64,000 bases of DNA from Lolium rigidum. Lineage: Eukaryota > Streptophyta > Magnoliopsida > Poales > Poaceae. The stretch lies in the NCBI RefSeq assembly GCF_022539505.1, contig NC_061514.1, positions 37,291,769 through 37,355,768 on the forward strand, in the 5' to 3' direction. This document shows, piece by piece, positions 34,183-45,180 of this stretch. The position numbers were made by a program, and so were the translations under genes. Below the pieces are notes generated by a model. The model did no database searches. It had not been told where the DNA came from and saw nothing but the letters and a program-made list of their open reading frames with translations. Position 1 is the stretch's first letter; every line of letters starts with the position of its first letter.

Positions 34183-36699
34183 GTGGGCTGCAGTTGGTCT
34201 ACTGTTAGCTTCAACTCTGTATTTTTTGTTGTCCAAGTCAGAGCTAGCAAACTGTCTTTATCAGTTTATTACATAAATATCCATGCAAATGCAGTAAAAC
34301 AATGATCACCAGCCTATTCACATATGCACAAATTGTATAATGGTAGTTTATGTTCATAGCTGTTGTGCAGTTTTTCCACAAGATAAATACATAGTAATAC
34401 CAATGTTCAAGAAATCGGTAATCGTTAACTGCTCGGTCGGCTTGAGTTAAGGGATTAATCGGAAATCGGCCTATTAACTGATTTAATCGGTCGACTATTA
34501 ATCGGCATGATTTTAAAAAATGCAAATTTTGAGCACTAAAACATGCTCTATTGAATGAGTAAAAATTGTAAAAGAACACAGGCAATGTTTGACACTAGAA
34601 TATCTTGAATTCTTGAAATGAACTTGACATGTAAATCATTGCTAGACCAGAACCTAGGCAGCCACATATGCAAAATGTGTGGCCGAACGCACACAACAAT
34701 GAAACATAGGGCAGCACCACGTTTTACATATCAGCATCTATTGTGCAATACATCACATCAGCCCATATTAAATAACAAGGTAAATAACATGGTCCACAAA
34801 TAAAGTTCACACAACCAAAAGAAAATAGATAGGAGTAGGATTGTTAAATCTCCAAGACTCAAGGCAGCATCATGTCCTCCTCATCTTCATTATCTTTGCA
34901 AATCATCTGGATCAAACAACATTGCAAATTTCCATCTCATATCATCTGAATTCCTCTTAAGGGCTTGGGAACTTTCCACTTGAGCAGCACCAGCAGCAGC
35001 CATCTACAAAATAAAATTCGCGGCATCATGTATTGCAAAAATTAGCACTAGCTAGTTCAACACAAAACACCATGCTCTGTTCAACACTTCAACATAGAAC
35101 AGTACACAAAAAGAAAATTGGCAGCAGCCATCTACATGCAACAAAAATAAAAAAAAGGGAGATTGTGTACATGAGATTGATCAGCCATCTACAGGCAGCA
35201 GCCAGTTTATATACTAAAATTGGTAGCAGCCATCTAGAGGGAGCGGCCAGTTAATATATTAAACAGATGAGGACAAACTTTGCTGTACAAAATTTGATCG
35301 TGGATCATAGCTAATTACGATGGAAAATATACCATGGATTGGAGATTGTGTACTGTACATGATATTGATCCAAAATACTTGACAGAGAATGGGAGGGGAA
35401 TCAGATTGACAACATACCGTGTACTGGATTCAAGGGGAGGTGTTATTGGAGAACCTGGCCCGGTTGAGAAGCAGGTAGGGGTGCCGGCGGAAGCGGACGA
35501 CCGACGGCAGCCAACTGGGCGCGTCCGGCTCGCGCTCCTGGTCTCCTGGAAGACGCGAGGAGAGGCACATGCCGCCTGGCCGCAGCCCCTGGGTATATAT
35601 GGTGATGAGGAGGTGTGCTACTGCTACATGCGCCGGCGAAGATGAGCTATGGGGCGGCGGCGATTTAATCCTGGCAGTGAAGGCGGAGAGAGGAAGAGTC
35701 AAGCGGGGTAGTTACCGAGGCCATGGAAACTGTCCGGGGGCGGTGGGTCGGGCGGAAAATGAATTTTTTTCTGACGTTTTGGTTGACCGGTTAATCGCTT
35801 CTTCCCGTTTAATCGCCTGTCAGACCATTTAATCGGAACTAACGAGTAACCCGTCCGAATAGGCTTATTCTACACGGGATCCTCACGATTAGCGATTAGT
35901 CGGGCGAGTAATCGGCTACTCGGCCGAGTTTTTGAACATTGAGTAATACATAACAGTTTAAAGTTGAAGAAAACTAAAAGAAAAACTAGCTTGAACCAAC
36001 TGAAATATCAGATAGTTATCTCAAATGCTCAATAGGTCAAAATTTGATGTTTAAAGCTAGTTCTATTTCTGTAATTCAATAATTATTATCCTGGCTAATC
36101 TTGCTTATAATATTAAATCTATAATGGTGACTTTGTTTGAAATTTTAAGAATCGTTTTTCATTTTAATTTTTACCATTGTTAGGACTTAGGAGAGTCACA
36201 AGGAGAGTTCCAAGTCCATTTTACTTTGGAAAAAGTAATTGTGTTTATTTCACTTTTCAGGCTAAAATTACTTGAAGATAATCTAAATCCGAGTAGTCAT
36301 CATTACTTTTGTGCTATGATTTTATTAGTACGCTTTTTATTTTATTTTTGATATGGCGTCGAACGAGCTTAAAATTCTGGGTAACTTGTATCTTCTGTCC
36401 AGCAAAATGGTCTGGGTGTATGTTCTTCATTTGCACAATATTCATCATTATATATCGTTCCCTCTACATTCTGTAAATTTGAAAATAGTTGTGGTTTTTG
36501 TTATCTTTTCGTAATGTTGTATAAACAATGAGTTGTGTTTTTCTTGAAATTACAGCTGCTAGTTTACATAAATCTAATTGATGCCTTCCTCATATCTATT
36601 TGTCTTTTTGTTGGAATGGCATTGGTTGACTTGTTACGCTTTGCAGGAAGAAGCATTGGTGATGAACATGATTCAGCTGATCTTTTGCAGAAAACATAG
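32941..36699 (+). CDS. F-box protein, copy 2 (two coding exons)
   Basis: Exon 1 is 32941-34090 and exon 2 is 36647-36699. The donor CTTCAG/GTAATGG and acceptor TTTGCAG/GAAGAAGC join in phase 1 and give a 400-residue protein ending in SIGDEHDSADLLQKT, a tail style seen in this grass F-box family. Without splicing the frame would run only to 34140 (399 codons) with an implausible tail. The F-box is at residues 17-60 (LEDDDLLSEILLRLP, LVCKRWHGLASDPGFF), and the rest is the substrate-side region, including MLVWDPVTGDQHRL. Expected role: substrate adaptor of an SCF ubiquitin ligase, target unknown. The frame is intact. A 2.56-kb intron holds a hAT element. It is the inverted paralogue of copy 1, sharing most residues in the first exon. 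Confidence 0.85.
34401..35941. mobile_element. Non-autonomous hAT element, 1,541 bp, in the F-box intron
   Basis: The ends are CAATGTTCAAGAAATCGG (34401) and CCGAGTTTTTGAACATTG (to 35941). The perfect 8-bp duplication AGTAATAC (34393-34400 and 35942-35949) is diagnostic of hAT. Subterminal regions are rich in TAATCGG motifs. Only a stub of transposase-like coding sequence remains, so it cannot move by itself. Confidence 0.88.
34890..35003 (-). pseudogene. N-terminal stub of a hAT (BED-finger type) transposase
   Basis: A 37-codon minus-strand frame from ATG 35003 starts MAAAGAAQVESSQALKRN and continues SDDMRWKFAMLFDPDD. This resembles the segment that precedes the BED zinc finger in grass hAT transposases, but it stops at 34890 before any zinc ligands. 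The catalytic domain is absent from the element. The family resemblance is from memory. Confidence 0.4.
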
Positions 36700-38760
36700 A
36701 TTGATTGTCCAGCTAATTATGCTATTGTGATGAATTGTTGAGCAGGTAAGCTTATCCGAACAAAATGTAACTCTTTCCTTTTTTACTGCCATTTCTCAAG
36801 CACCCAATTCCAAGAGAAGATTGTAAGATGTTCTGTACAACTCTGGCCACCTCCTTGCTTTGATGGCAGGCTGCACCTTGGATATTTTCTCCAGGCCTTG
36901 CTTTCTCATCCCTTTGCTCAGCAGTTATCTATTATCTTCCATATGCCTTTAACCACCTGCTTCTCCTTTAGTTGCTGCTGTTCAATCCCCTCTCTATTGG
37001 ATGTGCAGTTACGTCCGGCTTCCAGTTCTGCTTATGTCCTCCTTAGCCCCCACCCCCCCTGTTGCTTCTGGTAATGCGGGCTCTTCTCCTTTTTGCACCT
37101 CTGAAGACTCATGACTTCCCGTTTTGTTCACATAGTGGTAGCATAATGAAATGCATCCTCTTTAATGTTCTTCATGGATGTTCTTTCGTAAGTAGCTGAT
37201 AACTGACAATGCACGGGCATTTGCAATACTTTATTTAAACATGATAGTTATACTGTTGTAAATTGATGGTTGGTCTGCATCTTTATGGTACATAGTGAAC
37301 TGATGATTGGCACAATACTTGAGGAGCGCACTTTCATTTAATTCTACATTGTAGTTTATTCTAGTGCATATGGAATTTTGATCTGGCAGTTTGCTTAAAT
37401 ATTTTCTCAGCAGATCTGTCAGTCTCTAACTTGCATATGCAATTGGCTATTATCCACTAACATGATTTGTCCGTAAACAACTATATGTAGTTATATTTTG
37501 TGGGCAGTCTATTTTCTCCAGTTCTGGTCACTTTAGATGCTTAAATTTTTATTAAACCCATGATCGAGATGACATGGCCATATTCACCATAAATACTGCT
37601 TTCTTCACTAGTTGCATTCTTTACTAACATATAATATTGTTATCATTAAAACTAGTTGTCAAACTATTATTTTTGATCTTGTGGAGAGAAAAAATAGCAT
37701 GTATTTTGGGCTGAAGAAAGTGTCTGTAAATAATGTGATGTATGATCCCTTAGTTCAGGCATCAAACTACTACATGAGTTTAATTAATTTCGATTTGTTA
37801 GTGGCCAGCTAGCTCATACGTTTCTAAACAGTATGCCTGTAAGCCAGAACCCAGGTGGTTCTGCTTTTCTACTCCATGATCCCTTATATGTCCATGATAA
37901 CAAGGAATATTTCAAAAGATCTGATAAGCTCGGATGCTCAGTATTTCCATCTAATGGAACTTTTCTTTTGAACCACTGATCTCTTAGCTTTTACAGATAC
38001 ATAATACCAAATGTAGCCAAAAACTTGAGAATCGATAACAATAAGAGTTGAAGGTTTAGCACTAATTTTTGTAAATTAAACTGGCATAATGTAGCTGTTC
38101 TATGTTTTCTAATGTCGGTTCTGTCCAAATATGCTGAGAAGATTCAGCTCTGGAGCTCTTGGCACAATCTCCACAGTAGTAGTGATGTTAATGTTTACTT
38201 ACCAAATTTTAATATGTTATTTGTATGACTTATCTAATGAATTGTACAAATTGGTTTGACTGATGAAATTGTTTGCTCCACAGATATCACATCCTGGTGG
38301 CACAAGATGAACAATGGGTTGTGTGATTTAGGTTCTTCCCTTTTGCACGCGAAATTGGCCCTCTTTATTGGTCAATCGTAAGGAGAGTCTTGTAGGAAAT
38401 TAATCGCTTAGTTTGCCAGCTTACAGTCTTTTATCTAATATCTGTACACAATTAGTCAACCGCCATGGATGACACAGTGAATTGCTGTTGTCTGCCCTGT
38501 CAGTTAATCTGTTGGGTTAATCTGGTCCATGCCTTTCAAGCAGCCAGGAAGCAATGTTGACTGTTGAGGCAGGTCACCTCTGTGGGTTGTGTACCTGTGT
38601 CAGCCTCATTTCTGTATTGTATCGCTGTTAAATTTGTCACCAGAATTCCCCAGGATGAGAGAAGTTTTTTAAACTTATTATTATTCAGAAGAGGATTTGA
38701 GGGAAAACATCTCCATCTGAACACACATAGGTGATTGCAGAGCATGAGCCATATACAGTA
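36700..38760 (+). other. 3' region of F-box copy 2, with a possible 3' UTR intron
   Basis: No further coding region was found. After the stop at 36699 a good donor (GAGCAG/GTAAGC, 36746) and acceptor (TCCACAG/ATATC, 38283) could define a 1.54-kb intron in the 3' UTR. This is inferred from splice-site quality only. The rest is AT-rich. Confidence 0.4.
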
Positions 38761-38884
38761 CTTGCTCCGTCCATAAAAGGATGTCTTAATTTTGTCAAAA
38801 TTTGGATGTATCTATATACTAAATCAGGTCTAGATACATCCGAATTTAGTAAAACTTGAGACATCCTTTTATGGACGGAGGGAG
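38761..38884. mobile_element. Stowaway MITE, 124 bp
   Basis: Inverted ends CTTGCTCCGTCCATAAAAGG and CCTTTTATGGACGGAGGGAG are flanked by TA on both sides (38759-38760 and 38885-38886). This is the classic grass Tc1/Mariner-derived Stowaway form. Confidence 0.92.
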
Positions 38885-39589
38885 TATATAACTTCATGCC
38901 AGAGCAAAATAGATACGCAATGGCAACGCTGTAAACTGAACAGTCTCATAGGTTCATCAGGCAAAGGGGCGGACGATTCTGAACAAAGCATAGCTCATTC
39001 AGAAACACGGCACGCGGAGCCCTCGCCTGCCATGTATACACGAAACAGAACAAATAACATTCATGTTCAACAACCCTAATCAACATTTCGTACGACCCTA
39101 GGGGCGCGTTTGGTAGAGTGGGCGGCCAACTTTTTACATGGGTGGAGAAACAAAACGGCTCATTTGGTTACCTGGATGCTCCGCGTTGTGGCTCAACTGC
39201 TTCTCAAAGCACTCTCCGAAAAGGCATGTAGGAATGCCTAAAGGAATGCCTAAATCGACAGTTTTCAGCGGGCATGTTCTGTTGTCGTGAGTTTTTGGCT
39301 CGACGGAAGCTGCACCTGCTCTTGCTTATGCTCACTCTTCCTTATACTACTCCACACACCCTCTTTCAAATCAACACAAACATATTTCAAATTAAAATAA
39401 GATGTACATGAAAAAGATGCGTGTCGATGATATGAATCAATTCCGACAATCAGTTTCGAGTTTCGTCAGTCGTAAATCGTCAATTTCGTGTATAAAGTTT
39501 TGATCAAATTTTGCATAATTCGTCGCATGCGCTCAACCATTTGAAATTTACTTTGAGGAGTAGGTTCACCTCACCATTCAACATGACTT

Positions 39590-40243
39590 TCATGTTGAAA
39601 GGTTTTTTTTTTGTTTCGGTGGACATAGACAGATAAATAAATGACTCGCTAGTATAGTGTAATGTGTACATATATGTATGAGTAGTTTGGAGTACTCTTG
39701 CTCAACTTCTCGCTTTGCATCTTCATGTACGGCGACGTGGTGATGATGTGTGAGAAGTGAGAGGTGATAATCCACGGTGGTGGCGGCATGGTGATGTTCG
39801 TCTTCGTGGTCGGCGACATGGTGATGCTTGTGACCGGCGTGAATGATGGTGTCATGGTAGTATTCAGCTTCCTGCTCGGTGACATGGTTATGCTTGTGAC
39901 GGGCGTGAACGACGGTGTCATGGTGGTGTTTGTCTTCACGGTCGGCTACGTGGTGATGCTTGTGACCGGCGTGATCGGCGGTGTCATGTTGGTCTTCGTC
40001 TTCGTGGCCGGCGACGTGGTGATGTTTGTGACCGGCGTGAACGACGGTGCCATGGTAGTGTTTGGCTTCATGATCGCCGATGTGCTGAAGCTTGTGAACG
40101 GCGGGACGGTGGTGTATGATAGTGTTCAACTTTGTGGTCGGCGACGTGGTGATGCTTGTGACCGACATGAACGGTGGTGCCATGGTGGTGTCTAGCTTCG
40201 TGATCGCCGACGTGCCAAAACTTGTGAACGGTGACATAGGCAT
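39590..40243 (-). CDS. Histidine-rich repeat ORF (doubtful gene), its start overlapping E4
   Basis: The minus-strand frame encodes about 217 residues dominated by a 22-residue repeat of the form HAGHKHHHVADHEDEHHHD. The repeat comes from a 66-bp minisatellite, and because 66 is divisible by three, frames on both strands stay open. The first codons (40232-40243) lie inside the E4 LTR, so the original start was elsewhere, in 53214-53300. Histidine and acidic runs could bind metal if expressed, but this is speculative; an array-driven chance ORF is the main alternative. Confidence 0.3.
   Translation of the reverse strand: MPMSPFTSFGTSAITKLDTTMAPPFMSVTSITTSPTTKLNTIIHHRPAVHKLQHIGDHEAKHYHGTVVHAGHKHHHVAGHEDEDQHDTADHAGHKHHHVADREDKHHHDTVVHARHKHNHVTEQEAEYYHDTIIHAGHKHHHVADHEDEHHHAATTVDYHLSLLTHHHHVAVHEDAKREVEQEYSKLLIHICTHYTILASHLFICLCPPKQKKNLST
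39770..40231 (+). repeat. 66-bp minisatellite, about 7 units
   Basis: Unit starts (GTGATGCTTGTGACCGGCGT and variants) occur at 39821, 39887, 39953, 40019, 40085, 40149 and 40215. Spacing is 66 bases except for one unit of 64. The array resumes on the other side of E4 at 53214-53265. Confidence 0.85.
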
Positions 40244-40615
40244 CCCAAATGGGCCTGCCGGAAATAGTACCCGGGGTTAATGAAGGCCCACTACCCGAAG
40301 AATAAGAAGATTCGGGAGCCCAAGATATATTAAGGAAAGTAGAGTTGTAATAGGAAGTGTTGTTTGTAATCTGGCGGGATGAGTTAGAAACCGTCCCGGA
40401 CTCTGTAACTTGTACAAAACGAAACCCTCGGCTCCGCCTCTTATATAAAGGGGGAGTCGAGGGACGAAGAGATCATCGAATCATTGTTCACAAACCCTAG
40501 TTTTCATAATCGTCGAGTACTTTTCGGCTGAAACCTTCGAGATCTACTTGCCCTCTACTTCTAACTAAACCCTAGCCTATAACTCCGTAGGCATTGACAA
40601 GTTGATACCTTGTCA
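40232..40615 (+). repeat. E4 5' LTR
   Basis: 384 bp, followed by a primer site starting TGGCGCCGTCTCGTGGGA (40617). A TATA box (TATATAA, 40442-40448) precedes GGGGGAGTCGAGG. Confidence 0.95.
40442..40448 (+). promoter_or_regulatory. TATA box of E4
   Basis: CTTATATAAAGGGGG in the 5' LTR, repeated at the matching place in the 3' LTR (about 53041-53047). It is the likely start site for the genomic RNA. Confidence 0.6.
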
Positions 40616-40616
40616 A

Positions 40617-40634
40617 TTGGCGCCGTCTCGTGGG
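40617..40634 (+). other. Primer-binding site of E4
   Basis: TGGCGCCGTCTCGTGGGA, one base after the LTR end. It shares TGGCGCCGT with the sites of E1-E3 but differs in the second half. Confidence 0.7.
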
Positions 40635-40661
40635 AATTAGAGGCGTAAGGATCTGATCTCG

Positions 40662-41342
40662 ATGGCACGTTCAAGATCTTCGACATCGTCAACCGGAAGC
40701 AACACAATGGATCGAGGTAAACGGATCGCCGCTGGTCTTGTCGATTTTGTTCCTCACCCACCCTCCCGTTTGGATGCATATGCGTATCTGGCGGAGCCCA
40801 TGGAGATGACGTTCGGAAGGTTTCACTTTCGCGTCAAGAAGGAAGGATCGTATCGTGTCGAAATTCCGATTTCGTCGGGATCGTCGGCGGTCGATTCCGA
40901 TTTTTCAAGCTATACATCGTCAACCGAGTCGGAGAAGAAGAAACCTCGGAAACACGTTACGTCGCACTCGCAGCAAGAGAGAAACTCGCCAAGATCTTCG
41001 GCGACATATCGTTCGAGTCATCTCGCGGACTCATATATAAGCGATGACTCAAGCGATGTCGACAGCTACGACTTCATCGACAAATCTATCACAATGGGCA
41101 AGGTCTTCATCAATCTCAACAATGATGTCACCAAACCCAACATAGATCCGAGTGCAAAATATCATCGGATTTACGCTATCGAAAATCAAGAGGAAACATC
41201 GGAGGCTTTCGACGATTTGGGTAATCCCTATGTCGATCCCTCGGATCTAAGGAGAGGTATGGGCACTAAATATGTCGGGCCCACACCACGTGTCGAGTTC
41301 AACTTCCACAAGCAGCTCGGGATAGAGCTGCAAAAGCTTTAG
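40662..41342 (+). CDS. E4 gag, N-terminal part (226 codons)
   Basis: Open from ATG 40662 (MARSRSSTSSTGSN) to a stop at 41342. It is serine-rich and acidic, with LNNDVTKPNIDPSAKYHRIY in the second half. In Tat elements this region precedes the capsid-like gag domain in one frame. Here the frame is lost after 41342 and gag resumes downstream in other frames. Confidence 0.65.
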   Translation: MARSRSSTSSTGSNTMDRGKRIAAGLVDFVPHPPSRLDAYAYLAEPMEMTFGRFHFRVKKEGSYRVEIPISSGSSAVDSDFSSYTSSTESEKKKPRKHVTSHSQQERNSPRSSATYRSSHLADSYISDDSSDVDSYDFIDKSITMGKVFINLNNDVTKPNIDPSAKYHRIYAIENQEETSEAFDDLGNPYVDPSDLRRGMGTKYVGPTPRVEFNFHKQLGIELQKL

Positions 41343-43051
41343 ATGGTTCGGAGCCAATGACGACAACGGCTACGGCTCAAGAACCGCAAGCTTATCAATA
41401 TAGGCTCGCACGAGCTGCCGGAGAAATAGAAAAACAGACAGACTGAGTTGAACAGAGAAAGGAGGCAGCTTCGCATCCAGACAGGAGAAGGGCAGATCTA
41501 AGTCGACAATCTAGGGTTTCGGGTGATAGCCATAGGGAGGCTCTGAACAGAGGAAGATCAAGGTTACAACACATACCCGAGCGAGTAAAGAGAGCACTTA
41601 GTTCAAAACCTCGACATGTCCTTTATGTCGATAGATACAAGAGGAAACATTATCCCTAAAACACCGTAAGCTGGGTATATGGCGACACAAGCTTATATCC
41701 TCGCATCTAGGCCACCCCCGAGTGATCCAAGGGAAACATTATACAATATGGCGTTAGCAGAGGGTTGGAGCTATGGGGACAACGTTTGTATCAACGCCTC
41801 CCGAAGGAGCGGCAAGGCAAAATAGTCCACGACCCGCAAGCAGCAACGGCGGCAGCTCCCTGAAGGACCAAGTGGAGCAAGAGACACAGGAGCACAAGCA
41901 AGGGTCGATAGAGCGAGGCAAAGCAGAAGAGATCATCGGCAATCCCCGGAGCTTGACGACGAGGATATGTGCGGACTACCATGCTTCACGAGGAGAGTCC
42001 GAAAAACTCGAGTCCCCTCAGGATTCAAGCTACCCGATCATTTCAAAAAATTCGACGGTCTGCAAGATCCAGAAGATTGGCTAGTTGATTACCTCGAGAC
42101 GGTGAAGTTAACTGGGAGGAACTAGGGCAACAGCCATGCAAAGTATTCAGGTGCACTTAAGTGGAGCCGCACGATCTTGGATCAAAAAGCTTCCGCCGAG
42201 ATCTATCGACAGCTGGGAAAGTTTCGAGGATGTATTCGTCAAGAACTTCAGTCCACGTGCAAAAACCCGCGTCGTTAGAAGAGCTGAGAGCATGTCGACA
42301 AAAGCCAGATGAGTTAATGAGAAAATACATCCAAAGGTGGAACATCATAAAAAACTCGGCAGAAAATATATCTGACGAGAGAGCAATAGATGCGTTTGTC
42401 GCAGGAATTAGGCGTGGAGATTTTGTCGAGGACTTGGGAAGGACCAATCCAAAGACAGTATCCGCGTTAATGGAGATAGCAAACAGATGGGCAGATGGAG
42501 AGGATGCTGTCCACAACAAACGGCACAGGTCACCAGAGGAGGACCGTGGTCGAAATTACCAATCGAGGCGACGATTTCCCCGGCAGTACCCGAATTATGA
42601 CGCCCCAGGACAGATTTCGGCAGGCTTTCGGGCAAACACAGGGGGAAACAATAGAGATGATTATCAGAGAAGCAGCGAGCAGCGAGGCGAAAACAGGGAC
42701 GACTCTCGCAACAGGCAAAATAGCGGGCCTAGGTTCCCAAGGCCTTTCGTGTCACCCGAAGAAATGATGAACGGACCGTGCCAGATGCATTTTTTCATCG
42801 ACATCAACGGAAAAAGACAGTCAGGGCACCTGCAGAAAGACTGTCGAAATTTTCAAGCAATGTTCAGATATGCAGAGAACGCTCATGCTCGAGCAGCACA
42901 GAGAAATCCTCGCGAGCCCAGAAGCGAGGTTCACCTACCACCACCTCCCGCGATTACGGACGACAACCGGCACCAGCTCAGAATAGCGGCAGCACCTCCA
43001 CCACCACCTTATGTCGATCCTAACTCAAACGGAGCGGTATCGATGATTTAG
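41343..43051 (+). pseudogene. E4 gag, capsid and nucleocapsid part, frameshifted
   Basis: Fragments in different frames cover the retrotransposon gag domain. Around 42090-42260 the text reads as LSGAARSWIKKLP and SIDSWESFEDVFVKNF. Then a long frame (42161-43051) contains KPDELMRKYIQRWNIIKN and ISDERAIDAFVAGI. A Cys-His cluster (GPCQMHF, then SGHLQKDC) near 42775-42845 is a zinc knuckle variant. The 3' end is proline-rich (PPPPPYVDP). It packages element RNA into virus-like particles when intact. At least two frame changes occur. Confidence 0.75.
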
Positions 43052-43081
43052 AAGGGAAGGCCGTCCAACAGAACTCAAAAA

Positions 43082-43612
43082 GTGATCTCGAGACAGGTGT
43101 TCATGGCAGAGAAAATGCCTCCACCAACAGTTGAGTACCTCAATTGGTCAGGGCAAGACATCGGCTTCACCATAGCGGATCATCCGCAGCAAGTTCCTCG
43201 ACTGTGGCGGCCAGCACTTATTCCGCCAGCAGCTATTGCGGGATTTGATGTTTCTCGAGTATTCATAGATGGTGGCAGCAGCTTAAACCTTATGTACGCA
43301 GATACATTGAGGAAGATGAACATATCCTTAGCAAACTTGAAGCCAACGGACACAAGGTTCCACGGCATCACACCGGAGAAACCAAGTTATCCATTGGGGA
43401 AGATAAATCTCGACGTTCGCTTTGGAACTCGAGAGAATTATAGAATCGAGAAGCTGGAATTTGAAGTCGTGGATTTTCCGTCACAATACCACGCTTTGTT
43501 GGGACGACCAAAGCATACGCTAGGTTTATGGCAGTACCACACTATACATACCTGTTGTGGAGATTGCCTGGACCAAAGGGACCAATCACAGTTAAAGGAA
43601 GCTTCGCCTTAG
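43082..43612 (+). CDS. E4 aspartic protease
   Basis: A retropepsin-like domain with the active-site motif VFIDGGSSLNLMY, where DGGSS replaces the common DTGSS as in many grass Tat/Athila elements, and the later HALLGRP motif. It would cleave the Gag-Pol polyprotein. The frame ends at 43612 because of a shift near 43530; the next frame (43528-43836) continues with ITVKGSFALADKCDKDF. Confidence 0.8.
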   Translation: MISRQVFMAEKMPPPTVEYLNWSGQDIGFTIADHPQQVPRLWRPALIPPAAIAGFDVSRVFIDGGSSLNLMYADTLRKMNISLANLKPTDTRFHGITPEKPSYPLGKINLDVRFGTRENYRIEKLEFEVVDFPSQYHALLGRPKHTLGLWQYHTIHTCCGDCLDQRDQSQLKEASP

Positions 43613-44760
43613 CCGACAAGTGCGACAAGGATTTTCATCGGTTATCAGAAACTTTCGGGATGCAAGCTGAGTATTTGGCGTCCAAAAGTATGACTGACTA
43701 CGACGTATTGCCAGACGTTGGAAGGCCAAATAAAGAATCAACTTTCAATACCGAGAAGAATTCAAAGGAAGTGCAGATTCACCCGACAGACCCGAAAAAG
43801 ACGACATCTATTGCAAACAACATGGATATCGCATAGGAAAGCGCGCTCGTCGAGTTCCTCCGTGAGAACTGGAAAATCTTCGCATGGTGTCCAGCTGACA
43901 TGCCAGGAGTACCCGTGGAACTTGCCGAGCACCACCTAAATTTGGATCCATTAGCGAGACCAATCAAACAACCTTTGCGGCGTTTTTCGGAGCCAAACCG
44001 CAAAGCTATGCTCGTCAGAAATCAATCGACTACAAGAAGCTGGTTTTATCAAAGAAATATTCACAGAAGCCACATGGGTAGCAAATCCCGTGATGGTGCC
44101 AAAGAAAAACACTAAGGTCCTTCGCATGTGCGTCGACTTTACGTGTCTCAATAAACATTGTCCAATGGATCACTTTCCCCTCCCGAGGATCGATCAAATT
44201 ATCGACTCCACGGCTGGATGCGAACGTCTTTCCTTCCGGACGCGTATTCCGGTTATAACCAGATCAGATTGAAAGAAGAAGATGAAGTAAAGACCGCGTT
44301 CATTACACCTTACGGCGTGTTTTGCTATAGAACAATGCCCTTTGGTCTAAAAATGCGGGAGCAACATACCGGAGGATGATGCGAAGTGTTTGGCGACACG
44401 CATTGGAAAAAACGTGCAAGTATATATCGACGATGTCGTCATAACATCAAAAAAGGGGACAACACCGATCGAGGATCTCAAGGAAACTTTCGACAACCTC
44501 AACAAATTCTCGCTCGAAGTTGAACCCAACGAAGTGTTCCTTTGGTGTCCCAGCAGGAGAACTCTTGGGATTTCTAGTCTCAGCGAGAGGGATTGAAGCA
44601 AATCCCGATAAAATAAAAGCTATCGTAACAATGAGAAAGCCAACAAAGTTGAAAGAGATACAACAGCTAACTGGGCGAGTCGCAGCTTTGAGCAGATTCG
44701 TCGCTAGGCTGGGAGAAAAAGCATTACCATTTTACGCTCTGATAAAGCAAGGAGACAAAT
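43613..44760 (+). pseudogene. E4 reverse transcriptase, broken
   Basis: RT landmarks occur in order over several frames: the N-terminal ESALVEFLRENWKIFAW (43840, just after a TAG), [20 protein letters not shown] (44115), [11 protein letters not shown] (44240), the catalytic YIDD in VYIDDVVITS (44423-44434), and LLGFLVSARGIEANPDKI (44565). A nonsense codon and at least four single-base indels interrupt the reading. The polymerase could not be made from this copy as sequenced. Homopolymer-associated indels may partly be sequencing errors. Confidence 0.88.
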
Positions 44761-45180
44761 TCCAATGGAACGAAGAGGCCGACAGAGCCTTCGAAGATTT
44801 GAAGCGCAAAATCTCGACACCACCAATTTTGGTGGCGCCGAAAGACAAGGAACCTCTCCTGCTATATATCGCAGCCACACCCCAAGTGGTGAGCACGGTG
44901 CTAGTTGTCGAAAGAGAAGAAGAAGGAAAACTCCACGGAGTACAGAGGCCAAGTATACTTCGTCGCTGAAGTTTTATCGCCATCAAAACAAAGGTACCCT
45001 CAGCACCAAAAGCTAGCATACGGAGTGTTCACAACAAGCATGAAAATTGCGCCACTATTTTTCGGCACACCCGATCATAGTGGTCAATGAGACTCCTTTG
45101 TCAAATATACTCGAACAATCCAGAAGCTACTGGTCGTGTCTCCCTTTGGGGAATAGAACTTTCCCCTCGGGACATCACGT
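44761..45180 (+). pseudogene. E4 first RNase H domain (Gypsy type), broken
   Basis: Segments PPILVAPKDKEPLLLYIAAT (44820) and YFVAEVLSPSKQRYP (about 44955) followed by QKLAYGVF identify the ordinary Gypsy RNase H that follows RT. A one-base insertion near 44950 separates them. In Tat elements this domain is usually degenerate because a second RNase H follows. Confidence 0.7.

Larger units (their letters stand above)
34091..36646 (+). other. Intron of F-box copy 2
   Basis: GT...AG intron of 2,556 bases. The first 90 bases match the intron of copy 1. A hAT element fills 34401-35941; the rest is plain AT-rich intron sequence. Confidence 0.7.

Noticed and set aside
38755..38890. microRNA-like hairpin
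   Set aside because: The foldback is a standard Stowaway MITE with TA duplication; no independent evidence for a miRNA.
39764..40195. 143-codon hydrophobic plus-strand ORF in the minisatellite
   Set aside because: It is generated by the 66-bp repeat, whose length is a multiple of three; the opposite strand is also open.
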